Notes: generated by a model from the letters alone, not told the origin. A stretch of DNA of 64,000 nucleotides from DATBVX01 sp963724625 (GCA_963724625.1 CAVRVO010000005.1:155512-219511), one strand, 5' to 3'. Positions 8,634-17,724 are shown, counted from the stretch's first letter. Numbers and translations are program-made.

Positions 8634-9696
8634 TCACCCGCCGATGTAGTACATCTCGACCTTGTGCTCGGCACGCGCCGTGGTCGAGGCACGCAGCTCG
8701 CTATATCGATCCGTCGCGCTTGCGCCACACGGCGCGAATCTGCTCCAGCAGCTCCGCATCGCTTGCGCCGGCACGCAGGGGTGCTCGCAGGTCGTGACCG
8801 CGCGTCGCAAACAGGCACGTGTAGAGCACGCCATCCGATGACAGGCGCGCGCGCGAGCAGGCGCCACAGAAGGGATTGGTCACTGACGAAATGAAGCCGA
8901 CTTCCCCGCCGCCATCCTCAAATACGTAGCGCTCGGCGACTTCACCCTGATAATTGCCCGCCACCGGGCGCATCGGCCACCGAGCGTGAATGCGTTCCAT
9001 CAGCTCTCGCGAGGGCACCACGCGGTCCAGGCTCCAGTGATTGCGCGTGCCGACGTCCATGTACTCGATGAAGCGCACGATAATGCCGGTGCCGCGGAAG
9101 TGCTCCAGCATGTCGAGCGCGGTGTGATCGTTCAGGCCACGCTCGATGACCGTGTTGATCTTGATCGGCGTGAGACCCGCGTTGAGCGCAATGGAGATAC
9201 CCGCGAGCACTTCGCCCTTGCCGCCGAAACCGCCGCTCATCTTGCGAAAGACTTCATCATCGAGACTGTCGAGGCTCACGGTCACGCGTTGCAAGCCGTT
9301 GGCCTTGAGCTCTGCCGCATGACGCGCGAGCAGGATACCGTTGGTGGTGAGCGCGACGTCCTCGACGCCATCGATGGTGGTGAGCTCGCCGACCAGATCC
9401 GGGAGATTCGCGCGCAACAGGGGCTCTCCACCCGTGAGACGAATCTTGCGTACGCCAAGGGCGACGAACAGGCGCGTGAGCCGGGTGATCTCTTCGAAGG
9501 ACAGCCGCTCGCTCGACTTCAGGAACTGGTAGTTCTCGTGAAAGGTCTCCCGTGGCATGCAATAGGGGCAGCGGAAGTTGCAGCGATCCATCACCGAGAT
9601 GCGCAGGTCATGAAGCGCGCGCCCACGCGTGTCCACGGGAACCGCTGATCCGCCGAGCGCGACAACCTGCGATGTGGGTCCAGAATTCATATTCAC
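8634..9696 (-). CDS. moaA: GTP 3',8-cyclase (frameshifted near 8715)
   Basis: Radical-SAM enzyme that rearranges GTP in the first step of molybdenum cofactor synthesis. The N-terminal cluster motif is MDRCNFRCPYCMP, with RLTGGEPLLR next, and the C-terminal cluster is NPFCGACSRARLSSDGVLYTC. The open frame stops at 8701 after KRDGSI. The neighbouring frame continues as RYSELRASTTARAEHKVE and ends MYYIGG at 8634. MoaA proteins end in a conserved Gly-Gly tail needed for catalysis, so the true end is 8634 and one extra base lies at about 8711-8718. It starts inside the moeA stop (ATGA). Confidence 0.93.
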
Positions 9697-10892
9697 CAGC
9701 GATAGATCCGAGTCACGAACCCCTTAGGCCAGACATTGGGTCCGGGGGGTAGTTCAACGAATCCGTCGGTGCCGGCGAGCGAGCTGAAATCACCGGAACC
9801 GTTGGTCGGCTTCGGCACCGCCCACGGACGGCCCCAGTCGTCGTATTCCACTGCAACCGGGAGAAAAGAAGTGAGGGAGGCCTTGAATTCCACTGGCTCG
9901 GCGATGGCAATGCGCTCCGTGCGCTGCTCGCGCAGACCCATCGCCTGGTAGAGCGCGGGCAGCACATAGCGCACCAGGCAGACCAGTGTCGAGACCGGAT
10001 TTCCGGGCAGCGCGAAAACCGCAGGTCCGCCCTCCGTGATGCCGAACCACATCGGACGCCCCGGACGCTGCGCGATGCGATGAAACACCAGGCGCACGCC
10101 CAGCTCTTCGAGCGCCTTGGGCACCAGGTCGTATCGGCCCATCGAAACGCCGCCACTCAGGATGAGAACATCGTGCGTGTGCAAGTGCACGCGCAAACGC
10201 TCGAGCAGCGTCGCCATTTCATCGGGGAGATGATCGTCCGCGACCCGCAGGAAGCCGCGCTGACGTAAGGCGGCGGCGACTCCATAGGAGTTCGAGCGAC
10301 GAATCTGGTGATCGAGAATCGGATCGCCGGGTTCCACGAGCTCGTTGCCGGTGGAGACGACGAGGACGGTTGGCTGACTGCTGACGCGGATGCGTGACAT
10401 CCCGGCGGAGGCCGCGACTGCGATCTCCGGAGCACGCAGCAGCGCGCCCGATTCGAGCAGCAAATCACCCTGGCGGCCGTCGGAGGCGCGCTTGTGCACA
10501 TGCTGGCCACTGCGCACGTCCGCTTCCGTGTTCACTTGCGCAAGCTCACCGACCACCTCCAGCTGCTCGGTCGGAATGACCGTATCGCAGCCCTGCGGCA
10601 GTACCGCTCCGGTCATCACTTCCAGGCAATCGTCCGCGGTCGCGAGCTTGCGATGGGGATCGCCCGCCGCCTGCAGTCCTTCAACGTGGAACTTGCGCTT
10701 GCCCGCTTTCCACGCCGCGCTGTCGATGGCGATGCCATCCATGGCAACGCGGTCGAAGGGCGGTTGGTCGCGCTCGGCGTAGACGTTCTCGCGTAGCACC
10801 GCACCCATGCACTGAGGCAGTGGCAGCGATTCGACCGGCAGACACACCAGGTGTTGCCTGATCAGGGCTTCGGCTTCTGCTGGTGTAACCAT
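9693..10892 (-). CDS. moeA: molybdopterin molybdotransferase
   Basis: Cytosolic enzyme that inserts molybdate into adenylated molybdopterin. The 399-residue length is typical. Domain order is as in E. coli MoeA: N-terminal linker with PPFDRVAMDGIAID, the MPT-binding MoCF domain with VVSTGNELVEPGDP and ILSGGVSMGRYDLVPKAL, then FALPGNPVSTLVC and the C-terminal beta domain. No mogA/moaB adenylyltransferase gene is visible in the window. It is followed by moaA with a four-base overlap, making moeA the first gene of the cofactor synthesis run moeA-moaA-moaC-mobA/moaD-moaE/moeB. Confidence 0.95.
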   Translation of the reverse strand: MVTPAEAEALIRQHLVCLPVESLPLPQCMGAVLRENVYAERDQPPFDRVAMDGIAIDSAAWKAGKRKFHVEGLQAAGDPHRKLATADDCLEVMTGAVLPQGCDTVIPTEQLEVVGELAQVNTEADVRSGQHVHKRASDGRQGDLLLESGALLRAPEIAVAASAGMSRIRVSSQPTVLVVSTGNELVEPGDPILDHQIRRSNSYGVAAALRQRGFLRVADDHLPDEMATLLERLRVHLHTHDVLILSGGVSMGRYDLVPKALEELGVRLVFHRIAQRPGRPMWFGITEGGPAVFALPGNPVSTLVCLVRYVLPALYQAMGLREQRTERIAIAEPVEFKASLTSFLPVAVEYDDWGRPWAVPKPTNGSGDFSSLAGTDGFVELPPGPNVWPKGFVTRIYRW

Positions 10893-10943
10893 GTCTGCGG
10901 GCTCAGGCGACTGACGCTCGCCGTCCCTGCCCGGGACGCGCGA

Positions 10944-11348
10944 CTACTTCTTCGCAGCGGGCGGATTCTTCTTTTGGTACGCGCGCAGCTGTTCGTTGAA
11001 ACGATCGACCACCGCGGTTACCTCATCGAGTGCCGCGTTGTTCCGTTCGACCAGCTTGCGCTCGAGCTCCGCCTTCTGGGCTGCGAAAGCCTTCTTTTCT
11101 TCGTCCGTCTTGGCCTGCTTTTCGAGTTCGGCGATCGAGCCATCGCTCTCGAGCTTGATGCAGTTCTGGTACGCGGTGATCTCGTCGTTGTACTTGGCCA
11201 CGGCCTGCTTGGCGGCGATCATTTCGTCGCGAGTGGCCGTATTGCCGTCCGGGATCTTGTCCGGGGCGGCGGGATACGTGCAGGTAGCCTTGGCGGCTCC
11301 GGCGAGCAGGGTCAGGACGGCGATGGCGGCGAGCTTGGAAGTCATCAT
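10944..11348 (-). CDS. small exported helical protein, unknown
   Basis: About 134 residues. A cleavable signal peptide (MMTSKLAAIAVLTLLAGAAKA) is followed by a short segment with one Cys (TCTYPAAP) and a second Cys (YQNCIKLES), then a strongly charged, probably helical or coiled-coil C-terminus (ELEKQAKTDEEKKAFAAQK). It is therefore likely periplasmic. I do not recognise a characterised family. It sits between modC and moeA on the same strand, separated from modC by a long inverted repeat, so it may or may not belong to the molybdenum operon. Confidence 0.7.
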   Translation of the reverse strand: MMTSKLAAIAVLTLLAGAAKATCTYPAAPDKIPDGNTATRDEMIAAKQAVAKYNDEITAYQNCIKLESDGSIAELEKQAKTDEEKKAFAAQKAELERKLVERNNAALDEVTAVVDRFNEQLRAYQKKNPPAAKK

Positions 11349-11416
11349 GGTTCAGAGTCCCCCGGGGGATGGTTATGTCGAGAGCGCCTGGGCGCCCTTT
11401 TTGAGCACTCTATCTT

Positions 11417-11502
11417 AGGGCAACTCTGCACGGGTTTCATGGGCGCGACCGAAGCCCGTCCCGTATGGGTTGCGCGCCATGAAACCCGTACAGAGTTGCC
11501 CT
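11417..11502. repeat. long inverted repeat (hairpin) after modC
   Basis: Left arm 11417-11450 starts AGGGCAACTCTGCACGGG and right arm 11468-11502 is its reverse complement. There is one mismatch over the outer 27 bases and a diverged inner part. The loop is about 17 bases. The right arm touches the modC stop codon, so modC mRNA would end in a very stable hairpin before the 134-residue gene. There is no T-tract on either strand, so a simple intrinsic terminator is not shown. A REP-like or MITE-like element or an mRNA-stabilising hairpin are alternatives. Confidence 0.8.
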
Positions 11503-12629
11503 TACGCGTCGAGCGCTGGCGGGAAGCCTTCGTCCGCGCGTGCTGCCCGGCGCTCGAAGCGGCGGCCCTGGGCCGCCACGGCTTTGACGAGCGCGTAGCA
11601 GCGCACCTCCTCAGCCAGGCCCAATTCGCGCACCGCGCTGTAGGTGACCCGGGCCAGCAGCGCCCGGCCGCTGCTGCGAAGGTGCAGGAGCACCGAGCCC
11701 TCGAGCGGTTCGAGCCCAACGATTTCGACCGGCAGCACGTTGCGGGTGCTGACGTCCTTCACCTCCCCGAGGGCAATCACGACATCGCCGGCGGGCACGA
11801 AAATTCGCAACCGATCCCGGGGCGCCGCAGCCACAGCCACGCGCAGGCTGAGTCCGTCGCACTTCACGGTGGCGATTCCTTCCCTGGCGTCGTAGCCGAC
11901 CACGCTGCCTTCGAGCACGCTGCCCATCACGCCTTCGCCCACGATTGCGTGCAGCGCAGGCTCGAGGCAAACCTGTGACACCGAACCGGAGGCCAGCACC
12001 TCGCCGTGTTCCAGCAGTACGAGGTGCTCGGCGAGTCTCAGCACTTCCTCGAAAGAATGACTCACATGCACGATCGGAATACGCACTTCATCGCGCAGTC
12101 TTTCCAGGTACGGCAGCACTTCCTCGCGCCGTGCAATGTCGAGCGAGGCGAGCGGCTCATCGAGCAGCAGCAGGCGCGGTTGCGCGAGTAGCGCGCGGCC
12201 GAGCGAAACACGCTGCCTCTCGCCACCCGACAACTGGTGCACGCGACGCTCCAGGAGCGGTCCGAGGCCCAGCAACTCGACGATCTCGCGCTCATTGATC
12301 GGTGTGGGACGACCGCGCACCCGACTCAGCCCGTAGCGCAGGTTCGCGTGCACGTCGAGATGCGGGAACAGCCTCGCGTCCTGGAACACGCAGGCAATGG
12401 CGCGCTCTTCAGTCGGCACGTTCACTCCCGCGGCGGAATCGAACAACACCTGGCCTTCGAGCACTATCCGCCCGCGCTCTGGAGTCAGCAGGCCCGCCAG
12501 CAACGCGACAACCGTCGACTTGCCGGCGCCTGATCGACCGAACAGCGCCGTCACGCCGGGAGAGGGTGCAAGAAACTCGACGTTGAGTTCGAACGCCTCG
12601 CGCCGGATTGTTGCCTGGAATTCGAGCAT
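11502..12629 (-). CDS. modC: molybdate ABC transporter ATP-binding protein
   Basis: Cytoplasmic ATPase of the molybdate importer. It has Walker A GRSGAGKST, Q-loop VFQDARLFPH, signature LSGGERQRV, Walker B LLLLDEPLASLD and H-switch VSHSFEEV. From about residue 235 there are TOBE/Mop-type oxyanion-binding segments (GSVVGYDAREGIATV, then LPVEIVGLEPLEGSVLL), as expected for ModC. Its 375-residue length is usual. It starts directly at the modB stop without a gap. Confidence 0.95.
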   Translation of the reverse strand: MLEFQATIRREAFELNVEFLAPSPGVTALFGRSGAGKSTVVALLAGLLTPERGRIVLEGQVLFDSAAGVNVPTEERAIACVFQDARLFPHLDVHANLRYGLSRVRGRPTPINEREIVELLGLGPLLERRVHQLSGGERQRVSLGRALLAQPRLLLLDEPLASLDIARREEVLPYLERLRDEVRIPIVHVSHSFEEVLRLAEHLVLLEHGEVLASGSVSQVCLEPALHAIVGEGVMGSVLEGSVVGYDAREGIATVKCDGLSLRVAVAAAPRDRLRIFVPAGDVVIALGEVKDVSTRNVLPVEIVGLEPLEGSVLLHLRSSGRALLARVTYSAVRELGLAEEVRCYALVKAVAAQGRRFERRAARADEGFPPALDA

Positions 12630-13328
12630 TCAGCGACCGAAACGCCGTCGCAGGGCGCGCGCGATCCACTCTGAAGCCAGCAGGCCCGCAAGGCCGAGTC
12701 CGACCGATACCGTGGCGAGACGCGCAGCGGCGACGTCACCGTTCGGCGTCTGCAGTGCCGTGTAGAGTGCGAGAGGCAGGGTTTGCGTTTCGCCGGGAAT
12801 GTTGGAGGCAAACGTGATCACCGCGCCGAATTCTCCGAGACTGGCGGAGAACGCCACGACCGCCCCAACGAGGATGCCAGGAGCCATCAATGGCAGCGTG
12901 ATACTTAAGAAGCGATCCATCGCTCGCGCCCCGAGCGTACGCGCGGCCTCTTCGAGACCGGGATCGATGTTTTCGATCGAAAGCCGGATGGCACGCACCA
13001 CCAGCGGGAAAGACATGACGGCGGTGGCCAGTGCGGCGCCCGCCGTCGTGAAGACGAGCTGCAGATCAAACGTGTCCTTCAGCCAGCCCCCGATCAGGCC
13101 GCGGGTTCCGAACAGGACCAGCAGAAAGTAGCCCACGACCACGGGGGGCAGCACCAGCGGCAGATGCACAAAGGCATCAAACGCCGAACGCCCCAGGAAG
13201 CGCCGCCGTGCCAGCACCCACGCCACGGCGATCGCCACCGGGAGGCTAAAAATGACACTGCGCGCAGCGACGTTGAGGCTGAGCCAGAACGCCTGCCATT
13301 CTTCCGGGCTGAGCGCGAAAGGACTCAC
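12630..13328 (-). CDS. modB: molybdate ABC transporter permease
   Basis: Inner-membrane permease of the molybdate importer, 232 residues with about five to six hydrophobic helices. The cytoplasmic EAA loop that contacts ModC is visible as EEAARTLGARAMDRFLSITLPLMAPG, and GEFGAVITFASNIPGETQTL follows as in ModB proteins. The gene begins with a four-base overlap on the modA stop and ends at the base before modC, so modABC is one translationally coupled operon. Confidence 0.95.
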   Translation of the reverse strand: MSPFALSPEEWQAFWLSLNVAARSVIFSLPVAIAVAWVLARRRFLGRSAFDAFVHLPLVLPPVVVGYFLLVLFGTRGLIGGWLKDTFDLQLVFTTAGAALATAVMSFPLVVRAIRLSIENIDPGLEEAARTLGARAMDRFLSITLPLMAPGILVGAVVAFSASLGEFGAVITFASNIPGETQTLPLALYTALQTPNGDVAAARLATVSVGLGLAGLLASEWIARALRRRFGR

Positions 13329-14107
13329 TTCACCTGAAATCCGTTCCTGCGATAGGTCTCTAGTGCCTCGCCAGTCGTCATCGCGCGCAGTGCCGCGCGA
13401 ACCTGTGGGGTGTCGCGACCGGCGACCGCCGCGAAAGAATAGAGAATAGGCTCATGGCTATTGGGCGGGAAGGCGGCAACGACCCGCACGGCCTTCGATG
13501 CCAACGCATCGGTTGTGTACACAATGCCGAGCGGCGTCTCACCGCGTTCCACCAGCGCCAGCGCAGCGCGCACATTCTCCGCGCGAGCCAGGTGGGGCTC
13601 GACGGTCTTCCACCAGCCGTAGTGCTCGAGCGCCTGCTGTGCATAGCGCCCTGCCGGAACATGGGCCGGGTCACCGACGGCCAGGCGCCGTTCGCCGAGA
13701 TACCTAGCCAGGTCGAACTTCGGTTCCAGCACGATCGCAGCAGTCTCATCCGCCGGTGCGACGATCACGAGGCCATTGCCGATAGGGCGCGTCCAGGTGT
13801 CCTTGGCGATGAGCTTGCGCGTATCGAGATACGCCATCCATTCCTCGTCGGCCGAGACGAAGATATCGGCGCCAGCGCCATTCTCGATCTGCTTGGCGAG
13901 AATGGAGCTGGACGCGAACGAAAGCTTCAGCTTCGCACCATGGGTCTCAAGCTCTGCGGCAATCTGTTGCAGCGCCTCCGTCAACGATGCGGCTGCAAAG
14001 ATGGTGGTGGGCTTGACCGGCCTTTCCTGTTCGGCGGCGAGCACAACGCTCGGGCACAGGAAACTGACATACAGCAGCGTCAGGAGCAGGCGGCGATTGA
14101 CAGGCAT
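13325..14107 (-). CDS. modA: molybdate-binding periplasmic protein
   Basis: Periplasmic substrate-binding protein, about 260 residues. The start is ATG 14107, giving a signal peptide (MPVNRRLLLTLLYVSFL, cleaved after VVLAA). Family motifs are TIFAAASLTEALQQIA, FASSSILAKQIENGAGADIF and VGDPAHVPAGRYAQQAL, which supply the oxyanion pocket. The frame is open further upstream but that part has no homologous content and would cross the ModE-like operator. First gene of modABC. Confidence 0.95.
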   Translation of the reverse strand: MPVNRRLLLTLLYVSFLCPSVVLAAEQERPVKPTTIFAAASLTEALQQIAAELETHGAKLKLSFASSSILAKQIENGAGADIFVSADEEWMAYLDTRKLIAKDTWTRPIGNGLVIVAPADETAAIVLEPKFDLARYLGERRLAVGDPAHVPAGRYAQQALEHYGWWKTVEPHLARAENVRAALALVERGETPLGIVYTTDALASKAVRVVAAFPPNSHEPILYSFAAVAGRDTPQVRAALRAMTTGEALETYRRNGFQVK

Positions 14108-14133
14108 GACACGATCCCGGGTGTGGTGGGGAC

Positions 14134-14157
14134 CGTTATTCTGGCGCGAATATAACG
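14134..14157 (-). promoter_or_regulatory. ModE-type operator upstream of modA
   Basis: On the minus strand the site reads CGTTATAT, eight spacer bases, then GAATAACG, an imperfect palindrome. From memory, the known ModE operator consists of CGTTATAT and ATATAACG half-sites, and the E. coli modA operator shares the central GCC at the same place. It lies 26 bases upstream of the modA ATG, where molybdate-bound ModE would block transcription. No modE gene is in the window. Confidence 0.75.
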
Positions 14158-14166
14158 AACTGCAAG

Positions 14167-15018
14167 TCAGCCGAAGTAGGCGTAGGCGCGAATCTCTACA
14201 CTGGCGCGGGGCGGCACACCGTCCGGGCAGGTCGGATCGTTGAACGCGCTGTGAGGACACCCTTGCACGCGCTCCCGCTCCGAGTCGAAAGCTTTGAACA
14301 CCAGGGCTTCCTCGGTGCGCATGCGCGAGAAGTAGAACCAGCGATGTTCCGGGTTGAAACGATACAGAGATGATTCGAAACGGATCTCTGGCGCATTGGG
14401 CGGATCGATCACCGCCATGCCTGTCACCACATCGGTCAGTCGGGTGCTGGGAGCCGCGCAGACGCCGAGCGGCACATCCTGCGGTGGCGCAGACAACACC
14501 CGCCAGACGTTGAAGGCCGCATACCGACCTCGCAGCCAACGCTCCGGATCCTCTACGCCAGCGTTCTTCAGGTGCATGAGCGCGAAGTCGTCAAACGACT
14601 TGCGACTGTAGTCAACATGCACGAAGCGCGCGGGGCGTGAATTGAGCAGGGCTCCAGAATTCGCGGAGCGCTCGCCCCAGCGCAGAACCACGCCCGTCGC
14701 GAGAACCTTGGGCGCGCCGGTGAGCTGGGCGATCAAGCGCTCGGTCTCCGGACGGTAAACGCGCTGGACCTCGTCTGCATCACGGAAGTCGAGCATTGCG
14801 GTTGGATTTTCAACGAGCCGAAAGCCTTCGCGATCGAGTGACAGGCGCGACTGCACGGGTCGCGCGTCGTGCACCCGGATCGAGTGGGTGGAGAGTTTGA
14901 GGTTGTTATCAACCTTGTGGGCATAGAAGACCGGCAGCTCGTCCATGTCGTCGAGGTAGTTCACCGTCGATTCGACGGTCGGGCAATGGGCGATCAGGTC
15001 GGGCTGGATTGCTGCCAT
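14167..15018 (-). CDS. CmcJ/NvfI-family oxidoreductase
   Basis: About 283 residues. The sequence matches the pattern of the CmcJ/NvfI group (relatives of the cephamycin P8 protein and fungal AsaB): VNYLDD near the N-terminus, HVDYS at about 142-146, ERWLRGRYAAFNVWR and HRWFYFSRMRTEEALVFKAF. These resemble 2-oxoglutarate/iron-type hydroxylases, with His and Asp in HVD and a later His as possible metal ligands. The substrate is unknown. The start ATG 15018 has no clear ribosome site but gives the best N-terminus. It is divergent from the MHS transporter with about 74 bases between, so a shared regulatory region is likely. Confidence 0.75.
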   Translation of the reverse strand: MAAIQPDLIAHCPTVESTVNYLDDMDELPVFYAHKVDNNLKLSTHSIRVHDARPVQSRLSLDREGFRLVENPTAMLDFRDADEVQRVYRPETERLIAQLTGAPKVLATGVVLRWGERSANSGALLNSRPARFVHVDYSRKSFDDFALMHLKNAGVEDPERWLRGRYAAFNVWRVLSAPPQDVPLGVCAAPSTRLTDVVTGMAVIDPPNAPEIRFESSLYRFNPEHRWFYFSRMRTEEALVFKAFDSERERVQGCPHSAFNDPTCPDGVPPRASVEIRAYAYFG

Positions 15019-15092
15019 GGGGAAAAATAATGGACTGTGCCCGCGTGGCTCGCAATGGGTAGAGTAGCGCTCACAGCACCCGGAGGAGCGCC

Positions 15093-16697
15093 GTGGCGAG
15101 AGAACAAGAAGCACAACCCCAGGCGGCCGGAAAAGGCATCGATCGCGCCCACCGGCGCATTATTTTTGCCTCGGCTCTCGGCACCGTCTTCGAGTGGTAT
15201 GACTTCTATCTCTACGGCACGCTCGCGGTCTTCTTTGGCGCGCTGTTCTTTCCGCCCGGCAACGACACCGCAGCCTTCCTCGCGAGCCTTGCCACCTTCG
15301 GTGCGGGCTTTGCCGTTCGCCCGTTCGGTGCCCTGATCTTCGGACGGATCGGTGACCTGGTCGGCCGCAAGTACACCTTCCTGATCACGATCGTGGTGAT
15401 GGGTTTCGGGACCGCACTGGTCGGAGTGCTGCCCACCTACGCACAGATTGGAATCTGGGCGCCGGTGCTTCTGGTCACCTTGCGGCTGGCGCAGGGCCTG
15501 GCGCTCGGCGGTGAGTACGGCGGCGCGGCGACGTACGTCGCGGAGCACGCGCCACACGGCCAACGCGGCTATTACACCAGCTGGATCCAGACCACAGCGA
15601 CCCTCGGGTTCTTTCTGTCCCTCGCGGTCATCCTCGCCTGCCGGATCGGCTTCGGGGATGATGAGTTCAAGGCCTCGGGCTGGCGGATTCCGTTCCTGCT
15701 CTCAGTGTTCCTGCTGGCGATCTCGGTCTACATCCGTCTCAAGCTGAGCGAGTCGCCCCTGTTTGCGGAAATGAAAGCGCAAGGCCGACACTCGCGCGCG
15801 CCACTCACGGAGAGCTTCGGTAACTGGCGCAATCTCAAGATCGTGCTGCTGGCGCTGTTCGGCGCGACGGCCGGGCAGGGCGTGGTCTGGTACACGGGCC
15901 AGTTCTACGCACTCTTCTTTCTTCAGAACACCCTCAAAGTCGATTTCAAGCTTTCCTACCTGCTTGTCGCCGTGGCGCTCCTGATCGGGACACCGTTCTT
16001 CGTCTTTTTCGGCCGCCTCTCGGATCGCATCGGGCGCAAGCCCGTCCTCGTCATCGGCTGTCTGCTGGCGGCCCTCACCTTCATTCCGATCTTCAAGGGC
16101 CTCACCCACTACGCGAATCCGGCACTCGGCGATTACGAGGATCGTGCCGCCGTCACCGTGGCCGCGCGCGACTGTCACTTCAATATCTTCGCCAAGCCTT
16201 CCACGCCTTGCGATCGCGCCAAGGACTTCCTTACCAAAGCGGGCCTCAGTTACACCTCGCTCCCTCCAGCGGGCGACGCAGAGGTCCTGACCACGATCGC
16301 AGGCGAGAAGCTCACGGGCTTCGATGAAGCCACGTACAAACAAGCGCTGGAAACAAGCGGCTATCCGGTGAAGGCAGATCCGGCGCGCATGAACAAGCCC
16401 ATGACCGTACTGCTGCTCGTTATTCTCATGCTGTACGTGACCATGGTGTACGGGCCGATTGCCGCGTTCCTGGTCGAGCTCTTCCCAACGCGGATTCGCT
16501 ACTCATCGATGAGCCTGCCGTATCACATCGGCAATGGCTGGTTCGGCGGGTTCTTGCCCTTCATTGCGGCGGCGTTGGTGGTGCGCGCCGGGGATATCTA
16601 CTACGGGCTCTGGTATCCGATCGTCGTGGCGCTCGGGACCGGGATCGTGGGCCTCATCTTCATGCGCGAGACCCGCGACGTTGATTTGCGTCGATAA
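15093..16697 (+). CDS. MHS-family MFS transporter
   Basis: Inner-membrane proton symporter of about 534 residues. It has the MHS hallmark TVFEWYDFYLYG in helix 1, RPFGALIFGRIGDLVGRK between helices 2 and 3, and LRLAQGLALGGEYGGA in helix 4. Relatives carry organic acids, betaine or shikimate. Between helices 8 and 9 there is a soluble insertion of about 100 residues with two cysteines (DCHFNIF, TPCDRAK), which I have seen only in the long MHS subgroup. The start is GTG 15093, with GGAGGAG five bases ahead. Confidence 0.88.
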   Translation: MAREQEAQPQAAGKGIDRAHRRIIFASALGTVFEWYDFYLYGTLAVFFGALFFPPGNDTAAFLASLATFGAGFAVRPFGALIFGRIGDLVGRKYTFLITIVVMGFGTALVGVLPTYAQIGIWAPVLLVTLRLAQGLALGGEYGGAATYVAEHAPHGQRGYYTSWIQTTATLGFFLSLAVILACRIGFGDDEFKASGWRIPFLLSVFLLAISVYIRLKLSESPLFAEMKAQGRHSRAPLTESFGNWRNLKIVLLALFGATAGQGVVWYTGQFYALFFLQNTLKVDFKLSYLLVAVALLIGTPFFVFFGRLSDRIGRKPVLVIGCLLAALTFIPIFKGLTHYANPALGDYEDRAAVTVAARDCHFNIFAKPSTPCDRAKDFLTKAGLSYTSLPPAGDAEVLTTIAGEKLTGFDEATYKQALETSGYPVKADPARMNKPMTVLLLVILMLYVTMVYGPIAAFLVELFPTRIRYSSMSLPYHIGNGWFGGFLPFIAAALVVRAGDIYYGLWYPIVVALGTGIVGLIFMRETRDVDLRR

Positions 16698-16698
16698 G

Positions 16699-16834
16699 GG
16701 ATTCGGACATCGGGTCTGGGGGGAATTGTGCCAACCGGGGCGGTCAGTGTTCGCGGGTTTGCCTTGTAAGGCACTACCGAAGTAAGCGTGATCAGCCCTG
16801 GTTGGCACAATCCCCCCACCCGATGTTCGAATCC
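16699..16834. repeat. 136-bp inverted-repeat element between convergent genes
   Basis: Arms 16699-16740 and 16796-16834 are reverse complements over about 39 bases with three small differences (outer end GGATTCGGACATCGGG, inner end TTGTGCCAACC). The interior of about 55 bases carries no recognisable gene. It fills the gap between the MHS transporter and the barrel protein. Without a T-tract it is not a classical terminator; arm length and unrelated interior are more like a MITE or REPIN. It is unrelated in sequence to the repeat at 11417. Confidence 0.75.
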
Positions 16835-16842
16835 TCCATATT

Positions 16843-17643
16843 TCAGAAGCGGTAGGTTGCTCCAAGCGTCAACGGAAACGTCCAGCGGCTATCACCCTCG
16901 TGAGTAGTATCGAACCCCAGCGCCGCAAGCTGCGGATCGTTACCGGCACGCGCCGCGCCCATGTGCTCTCCCGCAATGGAGAATTGCAGGTCGACGTTCT
17001 GCGGCGCGTGGTAGTCGACACCCGCTTCGAGGCTCTGCGAGAACACCGTGGTCGCACGCGCGAAGCGCAGACCGGCGATCGTGGTCGATGAGTCCGGAAT
17101 GTCGAGCGCGCCCGTCATGTCATGCAGCCGGGTAGCCCCAAGCGCTGCGCCGCCGAAGACGCGCCACGAATCCCCGGTGGGAACGTAGTAGCGCGAGCCG
17201 AGCATCAGCGAATAGGTATTGGTGTCGTTGAAGCGGCCCACGAGCGGCGCTGATTTCGCCAGGTCCGGCGAGGTGATCAGGCCAATGGTGCTCGTCTGGC
17301 CGTCGAGAGCGTTGTAGCCGAAGCGCGCATAGGCATCGGCGTTTTCCGTCACTGCGTAGCTCAATTCGGCGCCCACGTCGTAGCGCGAGCGGTAGATGTC
17401 CTCGTAGGTGATCGTCTCGGTCGCTACCGATCCCGGCGTTCCGGTGAGTCCCGGAATGAGCGGCCCGAGGTCAGGGACGCTGACGAGACGGTTGGTGGAG
17501 AAGTCGCCGTGCATGCCGAGCGTGTCGCCCGCGTACACCTGCAGACCCCAGGGATTGTCCTCAGTCGCGGCGTGAGTCGCGGGCGCTGCCGCGGCGAGTA
17601 AAACGGAGAGCGCGCCGGGCCTCAGCTTTCGGATCGTAAACAT
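16843..17643 (-). CDS. outer-membrane beta-barrel protein
   Basis: About 266 residues with a signal peptide (MFTIRKLRPGALSVLLAA, cleaved near THA) followed by alternating amphipathic strands and a C-terminal TYRF, the aromatic end typical of barrels inserted by the BAM complex. The start ATG 17643 is chosen because AGGAG lies seven bases upstream; a GTG nine bases earlier would overlap that site. Size and strand pattern resemble OmpW/opacity-type porins, but I cannot assign a substrate. Confidence 0.75.
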   Translation of the reverse strand: MFTIRKLRPGALSVLLAAAAPATHAATEDNPWGLQVYAGDTLGMHGDFSTNRLVSVPDLGPLIPGLTGTPGSVATETITYEDIYRSRYDVGAELSYAVTENADAYARFGYNALDGQTSTIGLITSPDLAKSAPLVGRFNDTNTYSLMLGSRYYVPTGDSWRVFGGAALGATRLHDMTGALDIPDSSTTIAGLRFARATTVFSQSLEAGVDYHAPQNVDLQFSIAGEHMGAARAGNDPQLAALGFDTTHEGDSRWTFPLTLGATYRF

Positions 17644-17724
17644 GAGTATCACTCCTTTCGCAATTGACTCTGCCGATCCATCCCGCCGCGGACTGACAGC
17701 TTCGACGCGCGAGGGCGGGGGAAG

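Noticed and set aside
16819..16834. GTTCGAATCC, like a tRNA T-arm or an attachment site
   Set aside because: It is part of the right arm of the inverted repeat; no acceptor stem or other tRNA arms can be drawn.
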